64,000 bases of DNA from Pegoplata infirma. Taxonomy: Eukaryota; Arthropoda; Insecta; Diptera; Anthomyiidae. Every line of letters begins with the position of its first letter. Within the stretch, counting starts at the first letter, position 1. Of this stretch, positions 33,061-43,371 are shown piece by piece. The DNA lies in NCBI GenBank assembly GCA_963921195.1, contig OY992538.1, forward strand, positions 60,874,852 through 60,938,851, in the 5' to 3' direction. A program made the translations under genes and the position numbers. The notes under the pieces were generated by a model. That model was given only the letters and a program-made list of their open reading frames with translations. It was not told the DNA's origin and did no database searches.

Positions 33061-33218
33061 TATAAATTTATTTTATATCTCAAAAAGTGTCAAAATTTGA
33101 AACTTTTTCGATTATAAAAATATCTCGGAATTTAAGACTTTTTCGATGTAAAAAATGTTTCACAATCTGAGACTTTTTTTATAGAAAAAATATCTCAAAA
33201 TCTGAGACTATTTCTATA
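33061..33218. repeat. GTCTCAGA satellite, left remnant
   Basis: Four to five 35-bp units ('tctcaaaatctgagactatttctata'-like). This is the left part of the array that continues at 36966. The two parts are separated by the CACCG-ended element, whose removal gives the in-phase junction 'tttctataaaaaatgtttag'. Confidence 0.7.
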
Positions 33219-33345
33219 CACCGAAAAAAATGCATGCCTTATATAAAGGAAATGATTCGTACATTTAACGAACAGTTTCGTAGTTTTTGCTCACGAAATT
33301 ATTTCGTAAAAACTATAAGTTCTTACAAAAAAGTTTACTACATTG

Positions 33346-34252
33346 CACAGTGGATCGTGTAGAAGAAACACCCGGTCATTATTTTTTCGCTGTTTTTATT
33401 AATGAAAAAAGTATTTTTATATGTTTTAGGGGGCTCTGACTCCGAATTTGACGAAAACAAAAAAAAAAAAAAAAAATCATAAAAAATCAAAAATGGCGAT
33501 TTTTTATTTTTGCAATTTTGCAACATCCGCGTTCATTAAAGGCATACCATTATAATTTTTCTTTAGTTCAGCTTCAAATCTAAAAGCTAAACTACAAAAA
33601 AAATAAAATCGGTCCAAATACATATGTTAAAAAAATCTACACTGAAAAAAACAAAAATTTTAGATTAGAATAAAAAAAATTGCCCAAGTTCTTTAAAAAA
33701 AGTATGCACAGAAAATAAAAGATGTTTACGCCCTCTTTAATTTTCATATCGGTTTTATACCCATTTTCTTGAACCCCGCCGAAACATTTGACGGTTAAAA
33801 TTTCAGAGTAATTTTTTTCAGTGCATTAATTGCCGAATTTGAAAATAGTGTTAGTCAAATTTTAAGGACAGATGATATCTATAATTTATATAAAGCTTTT
33901 TAATTTTTTATTTCTATTTTTCGCGTTATATCGCGTTTTGTGAATTTAGCTTTCCGCGCAATTTTTTTGCAAACCAAGTATGCAATGTTTTAAAACAATT
34001 CCCTATTATCATATTAGCGTAAAAAATAACAATAAGTTACACATCTTCTATAAAAAATTATATAAAAACTGAAAAAATCCAAAAATAAAAAAATTTGGAC
34101 CAAAATATATCTCGTAAAATATTACAAATTTCAAAAGTTTGATAGCACACATGAATTCAGCGAGCCAAAATCCATATAGGACACAAATTTTAATGAGTTT
34201 GGATGATTAGTTTTACCCTTTGACCGGGACTTTCGATTTTCGATCCACTGTG
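33346..34252. mobile_element. Second Transib-like element, CACAGTGGATCG ends, 5-bp duplication CATTG
   Basis: Both ends are CACAGTGGATCG, followed by CCGGTCA in each arm after 17-25 bases. CATTG flanks both sides (33341-33345 and 34253-34257). No transposase is present. It is related to the element at 17164-18969 by the CACAGTGG terminus and by duplication length, not by interior sequence. A CACTGAAAAAAA-ended insert lies at about 33642-33825. Confidence 0.65.
33642..33825. mobile_element. CACTGAAAAAAA-ended MITE
   Basis: The ends are CACTGAAAAAAACAAAAA and, as reverse complement, CACTGAAAAAAATTACTC. The internal phrases 'attttaaccgtcaaatg' and 'ggttcaagaaaatgggtata' (on the reverse strand) also occur at 43267-43371, which is another copy. 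The target duplication is unclear. Confidence 0.65.
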
Positions 34253-34341
34253 CATTGTACGAAATGTTTTTGTGTTTTTACGAAACAATTTTTTAAATTA
34301 TTCAAAATAAATTCGTAATAACAAAAATAAATTCGTACACA

Positions 34342-35807
34342 CCCGAGTAAAAATGTTTATATGATGCAATATATAATGATATGTAATACAATATATAATT
34401 ATACGCAATTTGATCCGAAAAATGGTGGATGCTTTTGCATTAAAAAATATCAACTTGCATAAAATATGATTTGATTTCATCCGAGTTTTGACCAGACATT
34501 GCCATATATTGGTGGATGTAATTAGATCTAATTGCATAAAAACAAATAAAATCCTGCTGTTTTTTGGTTTGGGTTGAGATACACCACAGGTCAACGATAC
34601 ATTCACCAAACATATAATTTTCTAAAACAAAAAAATTTTTGGGTACGCTTCGAACCAGATAGGTGATATACATAACCCTAACAAGGAAATGTTTAGGGGA
34701 TCAGTCTTAGTGAAATCAATCAAAAATAGCTAAAAATTTTCGTGACCCCCTCCGATTTTGATGAAATTTGGTTTAGTTGTAACACTAAGTGATAAACTGA
34801 CCCCAATTTTTTTTTATCTTGTTTTTTTTTTTTTAAGAGTAAGTTCTAGAGAGCATATCCTAAAATTTTTATCTTGGGACTCCAATAGGAGGCACAAGAA
34901 TGTCGCGATTTGTTGATTTTGGGGGAAAATTTTGAAAAATTTTGATTTTGGTCGACCCCATTGTTGTCGCAACATAAAAATTTAAGAATATGTTCATTAG
35001 GACTTGCACTTTGAGAATACCAAGTAAAAAAAAAATCGGGGGATACTTTCCCCCCATTTCCTTCACCCTTTGCCACGACCTTCAAATAAGGGGGCACCAA
35101 TTCCTTTTTTTGGAAAATTTTTTGGTTTTGGTATGTCTTGTAGAGCGTATTATAAGCTTTAAAACAAAAAAAAATGGGCTCTGTAGCTACAAAAGCACTT
35201 ATGATATTTAATTTTTAAGGTTCAAGAGTGTTGCGATTTGGAGATTTTAGGGGAAATTGTGAAAAATTTTGATTTTGAGTTTTCCCATTGTTGTCCCAAC
35301 TTAAAAATTTTAGAAAATATTCCTTAGGACTTTCTCTATAAGATTATCAAGTAAAAAAAATCGGGGGGATACCATCTCCCCATTTTCTCCTCCCTTTATC
35401 ACGACCTTAAAATAAGGAAGGTAACCTTTTTTTTCGAAAATTTTTTGGTTATGGTAGGTCTTATAGAGCATATTATGAGCTTCAAAACAAACCAAAAATG
35501 GGCTTTCTAGCTATAATAGAACCAACGATATTAAGTTTTTACGGTGCAAAGTGTCGCGAACGGAATGAGAAATATATTATTTTATATTAAATTATACAGA
35601 AAAACAAATTTTGTATTGACCCTCATATAATTAAATATAATTATATCAACCGTACGCATTTTAATCCGAACCATGATTAAATTATATATAATTACATATG
35701 ACTGCATTTAAAAAATTTAGAAAATAGCTCACGGAATATATGATCATATATGATTCGTTAGGTTTGTATCAAGTTATATATTGTTATATATGTTTATTTT
35801 TACTCGG
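34342..35807. mobile_element. CCCGAGTAAAAAT-family element C, CA duplication
   Basis: The perfect ends CCCGAGTAAAAATG and, as reverse complement, CCCGAGTAAAAATAAAC are flanked by CA (34340-34341 and 35808-35809). Its outer parts match the copy at 12383-13069 closely. Between about 34697 and 35565 the shared middle is replaced by a block of 325-bp tandem repeats. Confidence 0.85.
34697..35565. repeat. 325-bp direct repeat inside a CCCGAG element
   Basis: Two and a half units share 'aagtaaaaaaaaaatcgggg' (35030 and 35355), 'cacgacct' with 'aaataagg', 'aattttttggttttggta', 'cttcaaaacaaaccaaaaat' or close variants, and 'tgtcgcgatttg'. The block is absent from the related element at 12383-13069. 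Short frames on the minus strand here are repeat-derived. Confidence 0.75.
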
Positions 35808-36188
35808 GCATAAGTAAAATATATATTGTTGTAACAATTTTAACAATTTATTTTTAAAAATTTTTATAAATTTTCAAAGCGAAAAAAACTTGAATTTTTC
35901 TGCATTGATTTTGTTTTGCCTTTTTAAATTAAAAAAAATCATTAAAAATAATTTTTAAAAAATAAAATTTTCGAAGTTTCGATAAAAAATCTAAATTTTT
36001 GAAGTCCTACGTATATTTATTTAAAGGGTATGGGTCCGTGCGACATGTCACGTGACATATCAAGGACTGGTCGCTTTTCCTGCAGTGACACTTAACATTT
36101 TCATGATTACGAAATGTTTTCATAGGCTTTGTAAATCTACGAAAATCCGGTCTAATTTGTTTTTCGTAATATAAAGTAAATTATATTT

Positions 36189-36888
36189 CGGCCATTCCAT
36201 GAAAGAACGGCCAAAATTTGACCTCGGGTCATCCGATTTTTATAAAACTTTTTTTTCAAGAACTCTAAGGAGCCATTAAGAGATTTTAGTTTGCGGTTTA
36301 GAAAAATTCTGAAAACATTCGATTTTATTCGCGATTTTCATATTTTGAAAAATCAAAAAATGTAAAAAAATTGTCAACTTTGTAGATGCATATCTTGGGC
36401 AATTCTTAATGGATCTTTGTTATTGAAAATGAGTTTGAAAGGCAATATTGTCGTATTTTACAATATTGATTTAAAAAATATATTTTAATTAACATGAAAG
36501 ATAAAAAAATCGAAGAGGTCCTTAGACTTAAAAAATGCATTTTAAAAATGCAATTGCATAAGAAATGCATTATGCAGTTCAAAATTTTTTTTCTACTAAA
36601 ATATTGAAAAAGTAGAAGATATTCGAAATTAAACTCGTTTTAAACGATAAAAATCCATAAAGAAATGGCTGAGATATTAATTTACAAAGTTAACCACTTT
36701 TTCCAATTTTTTGATATTTAAAAAAATTAAAAACGCGAATAAAATCGAGTTTTTTTTAAATTTTTATAAACTGAAAACTGAATTCTCTTAATGGATCCTT
36801 AGAGTTCCTACAAAAAAAGTTTTGTGATATTCAGACGACCCAAGGTCAAAAAATGCCCTTTTTTGGCCGGTCTTTCCTGGAATGGCCG
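36189..36888. mobile_element. Foldback with CGGCCATTCC ends
   Basis: The left arm begins CGGCCATTCCATGAAAGAAC and the right arm, as reverse complement, CGGCCATTCCAGGAAAGACC. The arms continue for more than 200 bp: 'gacctcgggtcatccga' against 'gaccttgggtcgtctga', and 'cgattttattcgcg' in both. The centre (36400-36650) is AT-rich. No target duplication decided. No coding. Confidence 0.8.
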
Positions 36889-36966
36889 ATATACATTTTA
36901 TATTTTACGAAACAAGCAAGTACGAAATTTTATTTCGTAAAATGTTGCTTAGATTTTTTTCGGTGT

Positions 36967-38010
36967 ATAAAAAATGTTTAGAATCTGAGACATTTTTCGT
37001 ATAGAAAAAGTGTCAGATTCTGACATATCTTTCGTATAAAAAATGTTTGAGACATTTTTATTATAGAAAAAGTCACAGATTTGGAAAGATTTTTCGAATA
37101 GAAAAATTCTCAGATTCTGAGACATTTTTCGTGTAGAAAGAGTGTCAGATTCTGAGAAATTTTTCGTATAGAAAAAGTCTCAGATTCTGGACATTTTTCT
37201 TATAGAAAAAGTCTCAGATTCTGGACATTTTTCTTATAGAAAAAGTCTCAGATTCTGAGACATTTTTCGTATAAAAATTCTTAGATGTTGAGACATTTTT
37301 CGTAGAGCAAAAGCCTCAGATTCTGAGACATTTTTATTATAGAAAAAGTCACAGAAAAATGTCTGAGATATTTTTATTACAGAAAAAGTCACAGATTTGG
37401 AAAGATTTTTCGAATAGAAAAAGTCACATATTCTGAGACATTTTTCGTGTAGAAAAAGTGTCAGATTCTTAGAAATTTTTTGTATAGAAAAAATATCAGA
37501 TTGTGAGACATTTTTCGTATAAAAAAAGTCTTAGATGTTGAGACAATTTTCGTATAGAAAAAGTTTCAGATTCTGAGAAATTTTTCGTAGAGAAAATGTC
37601 TCAGATTCTGATACATTTATCGTATAGAAAAAGTCTCGAATTCTCTGACATTTTTCGTATAGAAATTCTTTCAGATTCTGGTACATTTTTCTTTTAGAAA
37701 AAGTCTTACAATTAGATTCTGAGACATATTTGTTATAGAAGAAATCTCAGATTCTAAGACATATTTATTATAAAAAAAAATCCCAGATTCGGAAACATTT
37801 TTCGAATAGAAAAAGTCCCAGTTTCTGAAACATTGCTCGTAAAGAAAAAGTCTTTGTTTCAGAAACATTGCTCAAATAGAAAAAGTATCAGAATTAAAAA
37901 ATTTTCTTGTGTAGGAATTTTTTTTTTCGATTCTAAGATGTCTGAGAAACTTTTATAAATCTCTCACAGATTCTGAGACATTTTTTGCATAGAGAAAGTT
38001 TTAGATTCTG
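36967..38010 (-). repeat. 35-bp GTCTCAGA satellite array, CGTATAG subtype
   Basis: About 29 units of 'gtctcagattctgagacatt' plus 'tttcgtatagaaaaa', 35 bp each with 1-3 bp drift. Each unit contains the palindrome GTCTCAGAWTCTGAGAC. Relative to the arrays at 56290 and 60205 it lies in the opposite orientation, and it shares the CTATACG variant with the 60-kb array. Period 35 shifts frame in every unit, so open frames such as 37671-37868 are artefacts. Confidence 0.9.
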
Positions 38011-39035
38011 AAAGTACTTTGTCAGAATTTGTTTTTCAGTGGATTAAGAGAAAAAACATGTTTAGAACATGATTACAGCACACCACAAAAACCATTATGA
38101 AGGGGGGAAGTCATAGAATGATTTATCATTTGATAATATGTATTATTGTGACACTCATACTATGATCTTCAACAATTATAAAATTAAGTTTCTTGCATCA
38201 TACTATGATCACTGAAGATTATACTATGATCGTTACAATCATATTATGATAAAGTTATCATCTTTCTTCTCTGCGTGCTGGATGATCCAGTAAAAATACC
38301 TCTTTTTTGATGTCATTCGATTTGAAATTTGCTTAATTGTAATCATTCCATATTAATTCAAAGTTCAACTACTTACTACTCAAAATCGTGTACATTTTAA
38401 TCCTCTAATAAAATGAAATCCTTTATTTTCCTATAAAAGTTGTCTTGTAAAGCAAAATATATGTACTTTGTATAGTACAATTACTTTAACATTTTCTGAT
38501 TACTGCATTTGTCACAATTATAAATGTATCATTTTGTTTATTTTTTTTTTTTGGTATCTTAGCCTAAATTCCTTTCAACCTCATTAATGTTCGTTCATTA
38601 ACTGGGTCGGATTTTAAATAGAGATTAAGGTCAAATCTGTGAAAACTGACACTTAATAGCGAAATGTGTAATCATAAACATGAAACGTGAATAGAAAGTA
38701 CAACGAAAAATAAAAAATAGAAAAAAACGAAAAATTTTTGAAATGGATACAACAACAAGAAATGTTGTGTTTTTGCACAAAACGCCTACATTCAAAATAT
38801 TTAGAATTTCCGTATTTTTTTATTTTATTTTTGTTACATATTTGAGACAAACACTCATCTAAATATGCTTAAGTGAGTTATGGGTGCTTAACGGAACAAG
38901 TAGAAGAAATTGTAGAAGATGATGCTGCTGCTGTTGATGATGAAGAAATATGCCAACAATATATTGTTACTGTTGTTGTTTTTGTAAGCCTCTTAATGCA
39001 TGTATATGTGTACAGAGTAGAGGATCTTTGTATTA
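38011..39035. other. Low-repeat stretch; no gene
   Basis: The phrase ATACTATGATC recurs three to four times within 38157-38250. A CTG/GAT-rich trinucleotide patch is at 38920-38950. No convincing exon or RNA gene. Short minus-strand frames lack any recognisable domain. Confidence 0.5.
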
Positions 39036-39225
39036 AGAATTAAAATCGATAACTAATGAAATTTAAATATAATATTTTGAGTTATCGATATACATAGAAT
39101 TGCCAATATTTTATTTTTTTATCGAGAACTCAAGAATTTTCTAGGGTTATCGATACATCGACAAGTAAAGATTTTTTATAGAAAATGTCTGTGTCATCGA
39201 TTTATCGATAACATACACTCAAGTT
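39036..39225. repeat. Degenerate ATCGAT satellite fragment
   Basis: Phrases such as 'ttatcgatacatcgacaag', 'tttttatagaaaatgtctg' and 'catcgatttatcgataac' are spaced 45-65 bp. The fragment ends at 39225, where a 'tacactcaag' end begins. Confidence 0.65.
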
Positions 39226-41661
39226 TTGTTTGCATACATTTTATAATTAAAATTACTTGAAAACTGTATAAGAGGCGTATACTTAATTTTGTAATTGCTC
39301 TTAATTAACAATCATACGCAACGGTGTACAGTGGTTTATTTTTAATTCATTCAGTATGTACTGGACCGATTGCAGCGAAATTTGTACCGGTTATAGCTAA
39401 AGTAATATAAGTTTTGACGCTGGACCCCACATGTCTAATAAGGGCTTGGTTATGAAAAATGTCAGCTTTTGGTTTCATCCCATTCCGATACGGAAAGTTC
39501 GATTTGTATCACTGCACTATGGCCGAAAAACCCCAAATCGCGACAAAAACTATTTCCCGCCCAGCTAGCCTCACCAAATTTGGTATTTAGGGTTCTACTG
39601 TCGAAATATTCGATTTGAGAAAAAATGGGCGGTCCACGCCCCCTTTTTCTAGTGACCCGCCCATAAGGGGGATTTTCGAAAAAAATTAATGCTCACAAAA
39701 CTGTATTTTATTAAAATCTTCCTTTATAATTTGAAGTGTCCGACCGAATATTCGGTAGGCAAAAAAGTACTATTCGACCATTATTCGACTCCCGTCACAT
39801 TTTTGGACGAATATGGTCGAATACCGAATAATTGTAAAAAAATTGTACTCAATTGTTGAAAAACATATTCAAGTAGAAAAACACTTTTTTAGTGATAGTT
39901 ATTTATTAAAAATATTGTTATTTTAAAGAAATTACGTTTTTTAATAATATAAAAAAAAAAATATTTTTTGGGTGTACAATTTTTTTGAGTGTATAATTTT
40001 TTTTGAGTGTAATTTTTTTTTGTTTGAGAATAAATAGTTTTTTGAATAAAAAAAAACACTGTATAATATTTTTGTAGCTTTCCACTAAGCTTTAAAGCGT
40101 TTTTAGTGTGTTTTTCAACACGTGAATTTGCGAAAAAAAAACCATCCAAAATTCACGTTTTTGCTAAGAACTCATTCGTTCGCATACCATATAAATATAC
40201 AATAAAACCTGAGCTTTCTACGAAGATTTACATGTATAAAAATGTTTTAACAATTGTTAACATTTTAAGTTATACTCCACGAAAGACGATAAAACTATTC
40301 ACAATTTCACAAAAAATTACCCCTAAAAAAACTGCAAAATAACTACGAAATATTTTTTTTTTTCCAAATATGTTAAGAATTCGTAAAAATACTCACCACG
40401 AGTATTAAAATTCATATTCACAACATTTTTTTTTAACCAAAATATATTTTAAAAAAAATATATAGATTTATTAAAATTTGGTTGCTTCACAACTTGCAAA
40501 ACGTGTTATAAAAACTGTATACATTAGCAGCTGTTTTCACATCGACAGTGTTGCCAACTATCATAACTTTTTTAAATTTTTTCTTACCAATATATTGGGA
40601 ATTGAACACAATCAAAAATTTTGTAAAAATCTATACTTGAAAAATTGACTTTTTGCCGCCAAAATTGAAAATTCAGCCAAAGTGCACTGTATCGTTCGAG
40701 AATTTTCTATAAAAAATGTTTTTGATATCGATAACTTTAGATATTTTTGAAAAATTTTTAACTTATCCGACATCATATCAAAATTTCCCTCATTTGGAAG
40801 CAAAACATCAGTGTTTTTCCACTGCACTATTCTGCACAGTGCTTTATTTTTGACTCTTTTGGAATTAAATTGGCCATTCAGTAAGTACTGGACTGATTGC
40901 AATACAATTTATTTCAGTTTCAGCTAACGTACTTTGGAACCAAAATTTGGGCGCTACACGCCTAATAGGGCACCACCAGCGGCCCATACATCAGGAAACC
41001 TGCAGCATACAAAAATTTTAAATGCTTGCCATTTGTTTGTTTCTAATCCGATTTTATGAAACTATGCCTAAAGAAAACTTGCCTACACTCCAAATATTTT
41101 GTAGGCAAAAACAAATGAAAAACACATTTAAAACCAGTGAATAAACAATTGAAAACCATCCCAGTAATTATTCATTTGTTTTAACAAACATCAACATTTA
41201 TTTTTTACTGTTGACAAAATTTTCTAAAATAAATAACATTAAACATTAAAAAACTACGTTTTTTTCACTCTTTTTTACCAACAAATTCGAAAAAAATAAC
41301 CAACGAAAACATTAAAAACACAGTGCAACACCCAAAATCGGAATGGGATGAAACCAAAAGCAAATGAAAGTTGACATATTCCATAACAAACCCTTTAAGG
41401 CTTTTTTCTAGTTCAGAGCTAGATTTTGTTTTACACGCTTTTAAAGATAGTGCACTTTTATTATAATTATAATAATAAATGCTTGAAAACTGTATTAGTG
41501 GCGAATGATTAATATTGTAATTGCCTTTAAATAACAATCATACGCAACGGTGTCCAGTGGTTTATATTAATAATTGCCTTTAAATAACAATCATACGCAA
41601 CGGTGTACAGTGGATTATTTTAATAATTTGGCTATTCAGTAAATAGGTACTGGACCGATTG
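39226..41661. repeat. Cluster of CAACGGTGTACAGTGG-associated repeats
   Basis: Recurring blocks: 'aatcatacgcaacggtgtac' at about 39310, 41540 and 41590; 'cagtatgtactggaccgatt' at 39351 with variants at 40878 and 41637; 'ttggtttcatcccattccga' at 39470, inverted near 41335 and again near 42510. A 53-bp tandem copy of 'ttgcctttaaataacaatca' starts at 41521 and 41574. Stacked GAGTGTA ends at 39985-40010 record repeated insertion of CACTC-type elements. The frames at 39889-40149 and 40612-40902 are not supported as genes. Confidence 0.55.
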
Positions 41662-42258
41662 TTTTTTTTTTTTTTTTCTTTAATTAAACTTTTATTGATA
41701 CAGTTTAAGCTAATACTACGACTAGTCTATATAGGCTAACTAGTAGCTTATTTATATTGGGATATCTTTTTGTTATTAAGTTGAGCAGCATTTAAAGTTT
41801 CATTATAAAACTTAAGCTGGTTTGAATCGACCAATGAGGTCATGAGGTTTGTAACGATTAAGTCTTCTTGTTAATCCTGAAGTATTCAATAACTTGGGGA
41901 TTGCTATATTATTATGGTTTTGTAATCTAAGCCTATGAGCTTCCGCATTACGTCTTATTTCTTCTTTAACAGTACTTATTTTCAAGTCCCTATGTATATC
42001 AGCATTTCTCACGTACCAGGGGGCATTAACGATGTTCCTGAGAACCTTATTTTGAAATCTTTGTATAATATGAATGGTGTCATTTTTTGCGCATCCCCAG
42101 ATCTGACTTCCATAAGTCCATACTGGTTTAATAAGCTGTTTGTAGAGCATTAATTTATTGTGTATGGAGAGTTTGGATTTTACACCCAAAATCCAACTCA
42201 TTTTTTTGTACTTTAATTCTAGTTCTATTTTTTTCTTTTTTACGTGCTCCGACCGATT
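41662..42258 (-). mobile_element. 5'-truncated Jockey-type LINE
   Basis: The poly-A tail reads as the T-run from 41662, with an AATAAA signal about 12 bases upstream on the element strand. The target duplication GACCGATTG (41653-41661 and 42259-42267) restores 'ctggaccgattgcagcaaaa' when the element is removed. The body encodes the last part of a reverse-transcriptase protein (41812-42258). Truncation at the 5' end is typical of target-primed reverse transcription. Confidence 0.85.
41812..42258 (-). pseudogene. C-terminal fragment of a Jockey-clade reverse transcriptase
   Basis: About 148 residues in one open frame, ending GRFKPA and a stop. It shows the region after the polymerase domain typical of Jockey-type elements: KLMLYKQLIKPVWTYGSQIWG, IIQRFQNKVLRNIVNAPWYV and RNADIHRDLKISTVKEEI. 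The first residues read across the target duplication and are not part of the element. The active-site YxDD region and the endonuclease are absent, so it is a dead fragment. Confidence 0.85.
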
Positions 42259-42267
42259 GACCGATTG

Positions 42268-42552
42268 CAGCAAAATTCATTCCAGTCATAGCTGAAGTAA
42301 TTTTGAGCTTAAGTTTGGAAACTGGACCCTTCATGTCCAATAAGGGCACCACCAGGGGCCTTTAAAGTAGGACATGTTAAGTACACAAAAACTTTAAATG
42401 CTTTAAAATCATCAACTTTAAATGCGTGTAAAATAAAATCTAGCTCTGACCTAAAAAAAGGCCTTGAGGGTTTTGTTATGGAAAACGTCAGCTTTCATTT
42501 GCTTTTGGTTTTATCCCATTCCGATTCCGAAAGTTCGATTTTGTATCACTGT
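42268..42552. repeat. Continuation of the split CAGTGG-associated repeat
   Basis: Starts 'cagcaaaattcattccagtc' and continues with 'actggacccttcatgtccaa', 'agggcaccaccaggggcc' and 'tatcccattccgattccgaa'. This is the right half of the copy interrupted by the LINE, matching 39370-39515. Confidence 0.6.
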
Positions 42553-43114
42553 GAAATTAATGATAGTTCTTTTATTTTTACCAACAAATTTCAAAAAAAT
42601 AACCTACGAAAACAATAAAAATTAATAATTTCGTAGGTAATTTTTTACAATTTTTTATTGGAATATTTTTTTTTTTAATTTTAAATAAAATTTTTGGGGA
42701 ATCGATCCCGCAATCAACTACATTCTGGCCAGACACTCTACCCATCGTGCCAAAGTCACTTGATACAAACTTGTTTTTTTTTTCTACAAAAAAATAACTG
42801 ACTTGTGTAGGTAAAAACTAATGATATTTCATTAAAAAATACAAACAATTAAAAAAAAAATTACTTACACAAATCATCAAAAATCAAAAGAATAATCAGT
42901 AGTTTTTACTTACAGAACAAAAATAAATGACTTTAAAAATTGAATGTGAATGAAAGTCTTTATTTTTTAGTGTGTTATTTTTGAAACAAAGGACTGAAGT
43001 AGTTATTAATAAAAACTGAACATCAAACAAATGTTTTTTCTTTTAAAAACGACTAAACGGAAAATTTTTTAAATAAACTACAAACAGTTAATGACATAAT
43101 TTTTTGAGTGTAGA
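42553..43114. mobile_element. Putative TIR element bearing a tRNA-like sequence
   Basis: The right end is TAATTTTTTGAGTG followed by TA at 43115, as in the CACTC-ended family. The left boundary is set by the end of the CAGTGG-associated repeat near 42553. 'ccaacaaatttcaaaaaaat' and 'acctacgaaaac' also occur near 41275-41310. The interior holds the tRNA-like segment at 42692-42766. Confidence 0.4.
42692..42766 (-). tRNA. tRNA-like sequence (decayed)
   Basis: On the minus strand TGGCACGATGGGTAGAG resembles an A box and D-arm, and GGGATCGATTCCC a B box and T-arm with a T-to-A change at the conserved TTC. AAAAATTTTATT follows. Acceptor pairing is poor. It is probably a tRNA-derived module, not a functional gene. 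Confidence 0.4.
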
Positions 43115-43371
43115 GATAATGATTATCCCTTATACTTCCTGAGCTATATCCATTTGAATGGATGAAATTTTAATTTTTGCTCCATCCTGGTTTGGTTTTT
43201 CAGGAATAGTGTGGTCACATAAAATCCGATTTTTTTTAAATTTTAAAAGTCTTTTCAAAAAATAATACACTGAAAAACATTTCTCTGAAATTTAAACCGT
43301 CAAATATTTTGGCGCAGTTCAAGAAAATGAGTATAAAACCTATATATGGAAATTATAGAGGACGTAAACAC

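Larger units (their letters stand above)
33219..36965. mobile_element. CACCG-ended element, TA duplication, carrying three nested elements
   Basis: The ends are CACCGAAAAAAATGCATG and, as reverse complement, CACCGAAAAAAATCTAAG. TA flanks both sides (33217-33218 and 36966-36967). Its own sequence is about 0.4 kb in pieces ('cgaaattatttcgtaaaaac' near the left end, 'gtacgaaattttatttcgta' near the right). Inside are a Transib-like element (33346-34252), a CCCGAG element (34342-35807) and a CGGCCATTCC foldback (36189-36888). The target was the GTCTCAGA satellite. Confidence 0.8.

Noticed and set aside
36967..38010. Possible CRISPR-like array (regular palindromic repeats)
   Set aside because: Units are contiguous with no unique spacers, the organism is eukaryotic, and the same unit forms other satellites in the window.
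38157..38250. ATACTATGATC series as a regulatory array
   Set aside because: Only three to four copies at uneven spacing in AT-rich DNA; not enough to support a feature.
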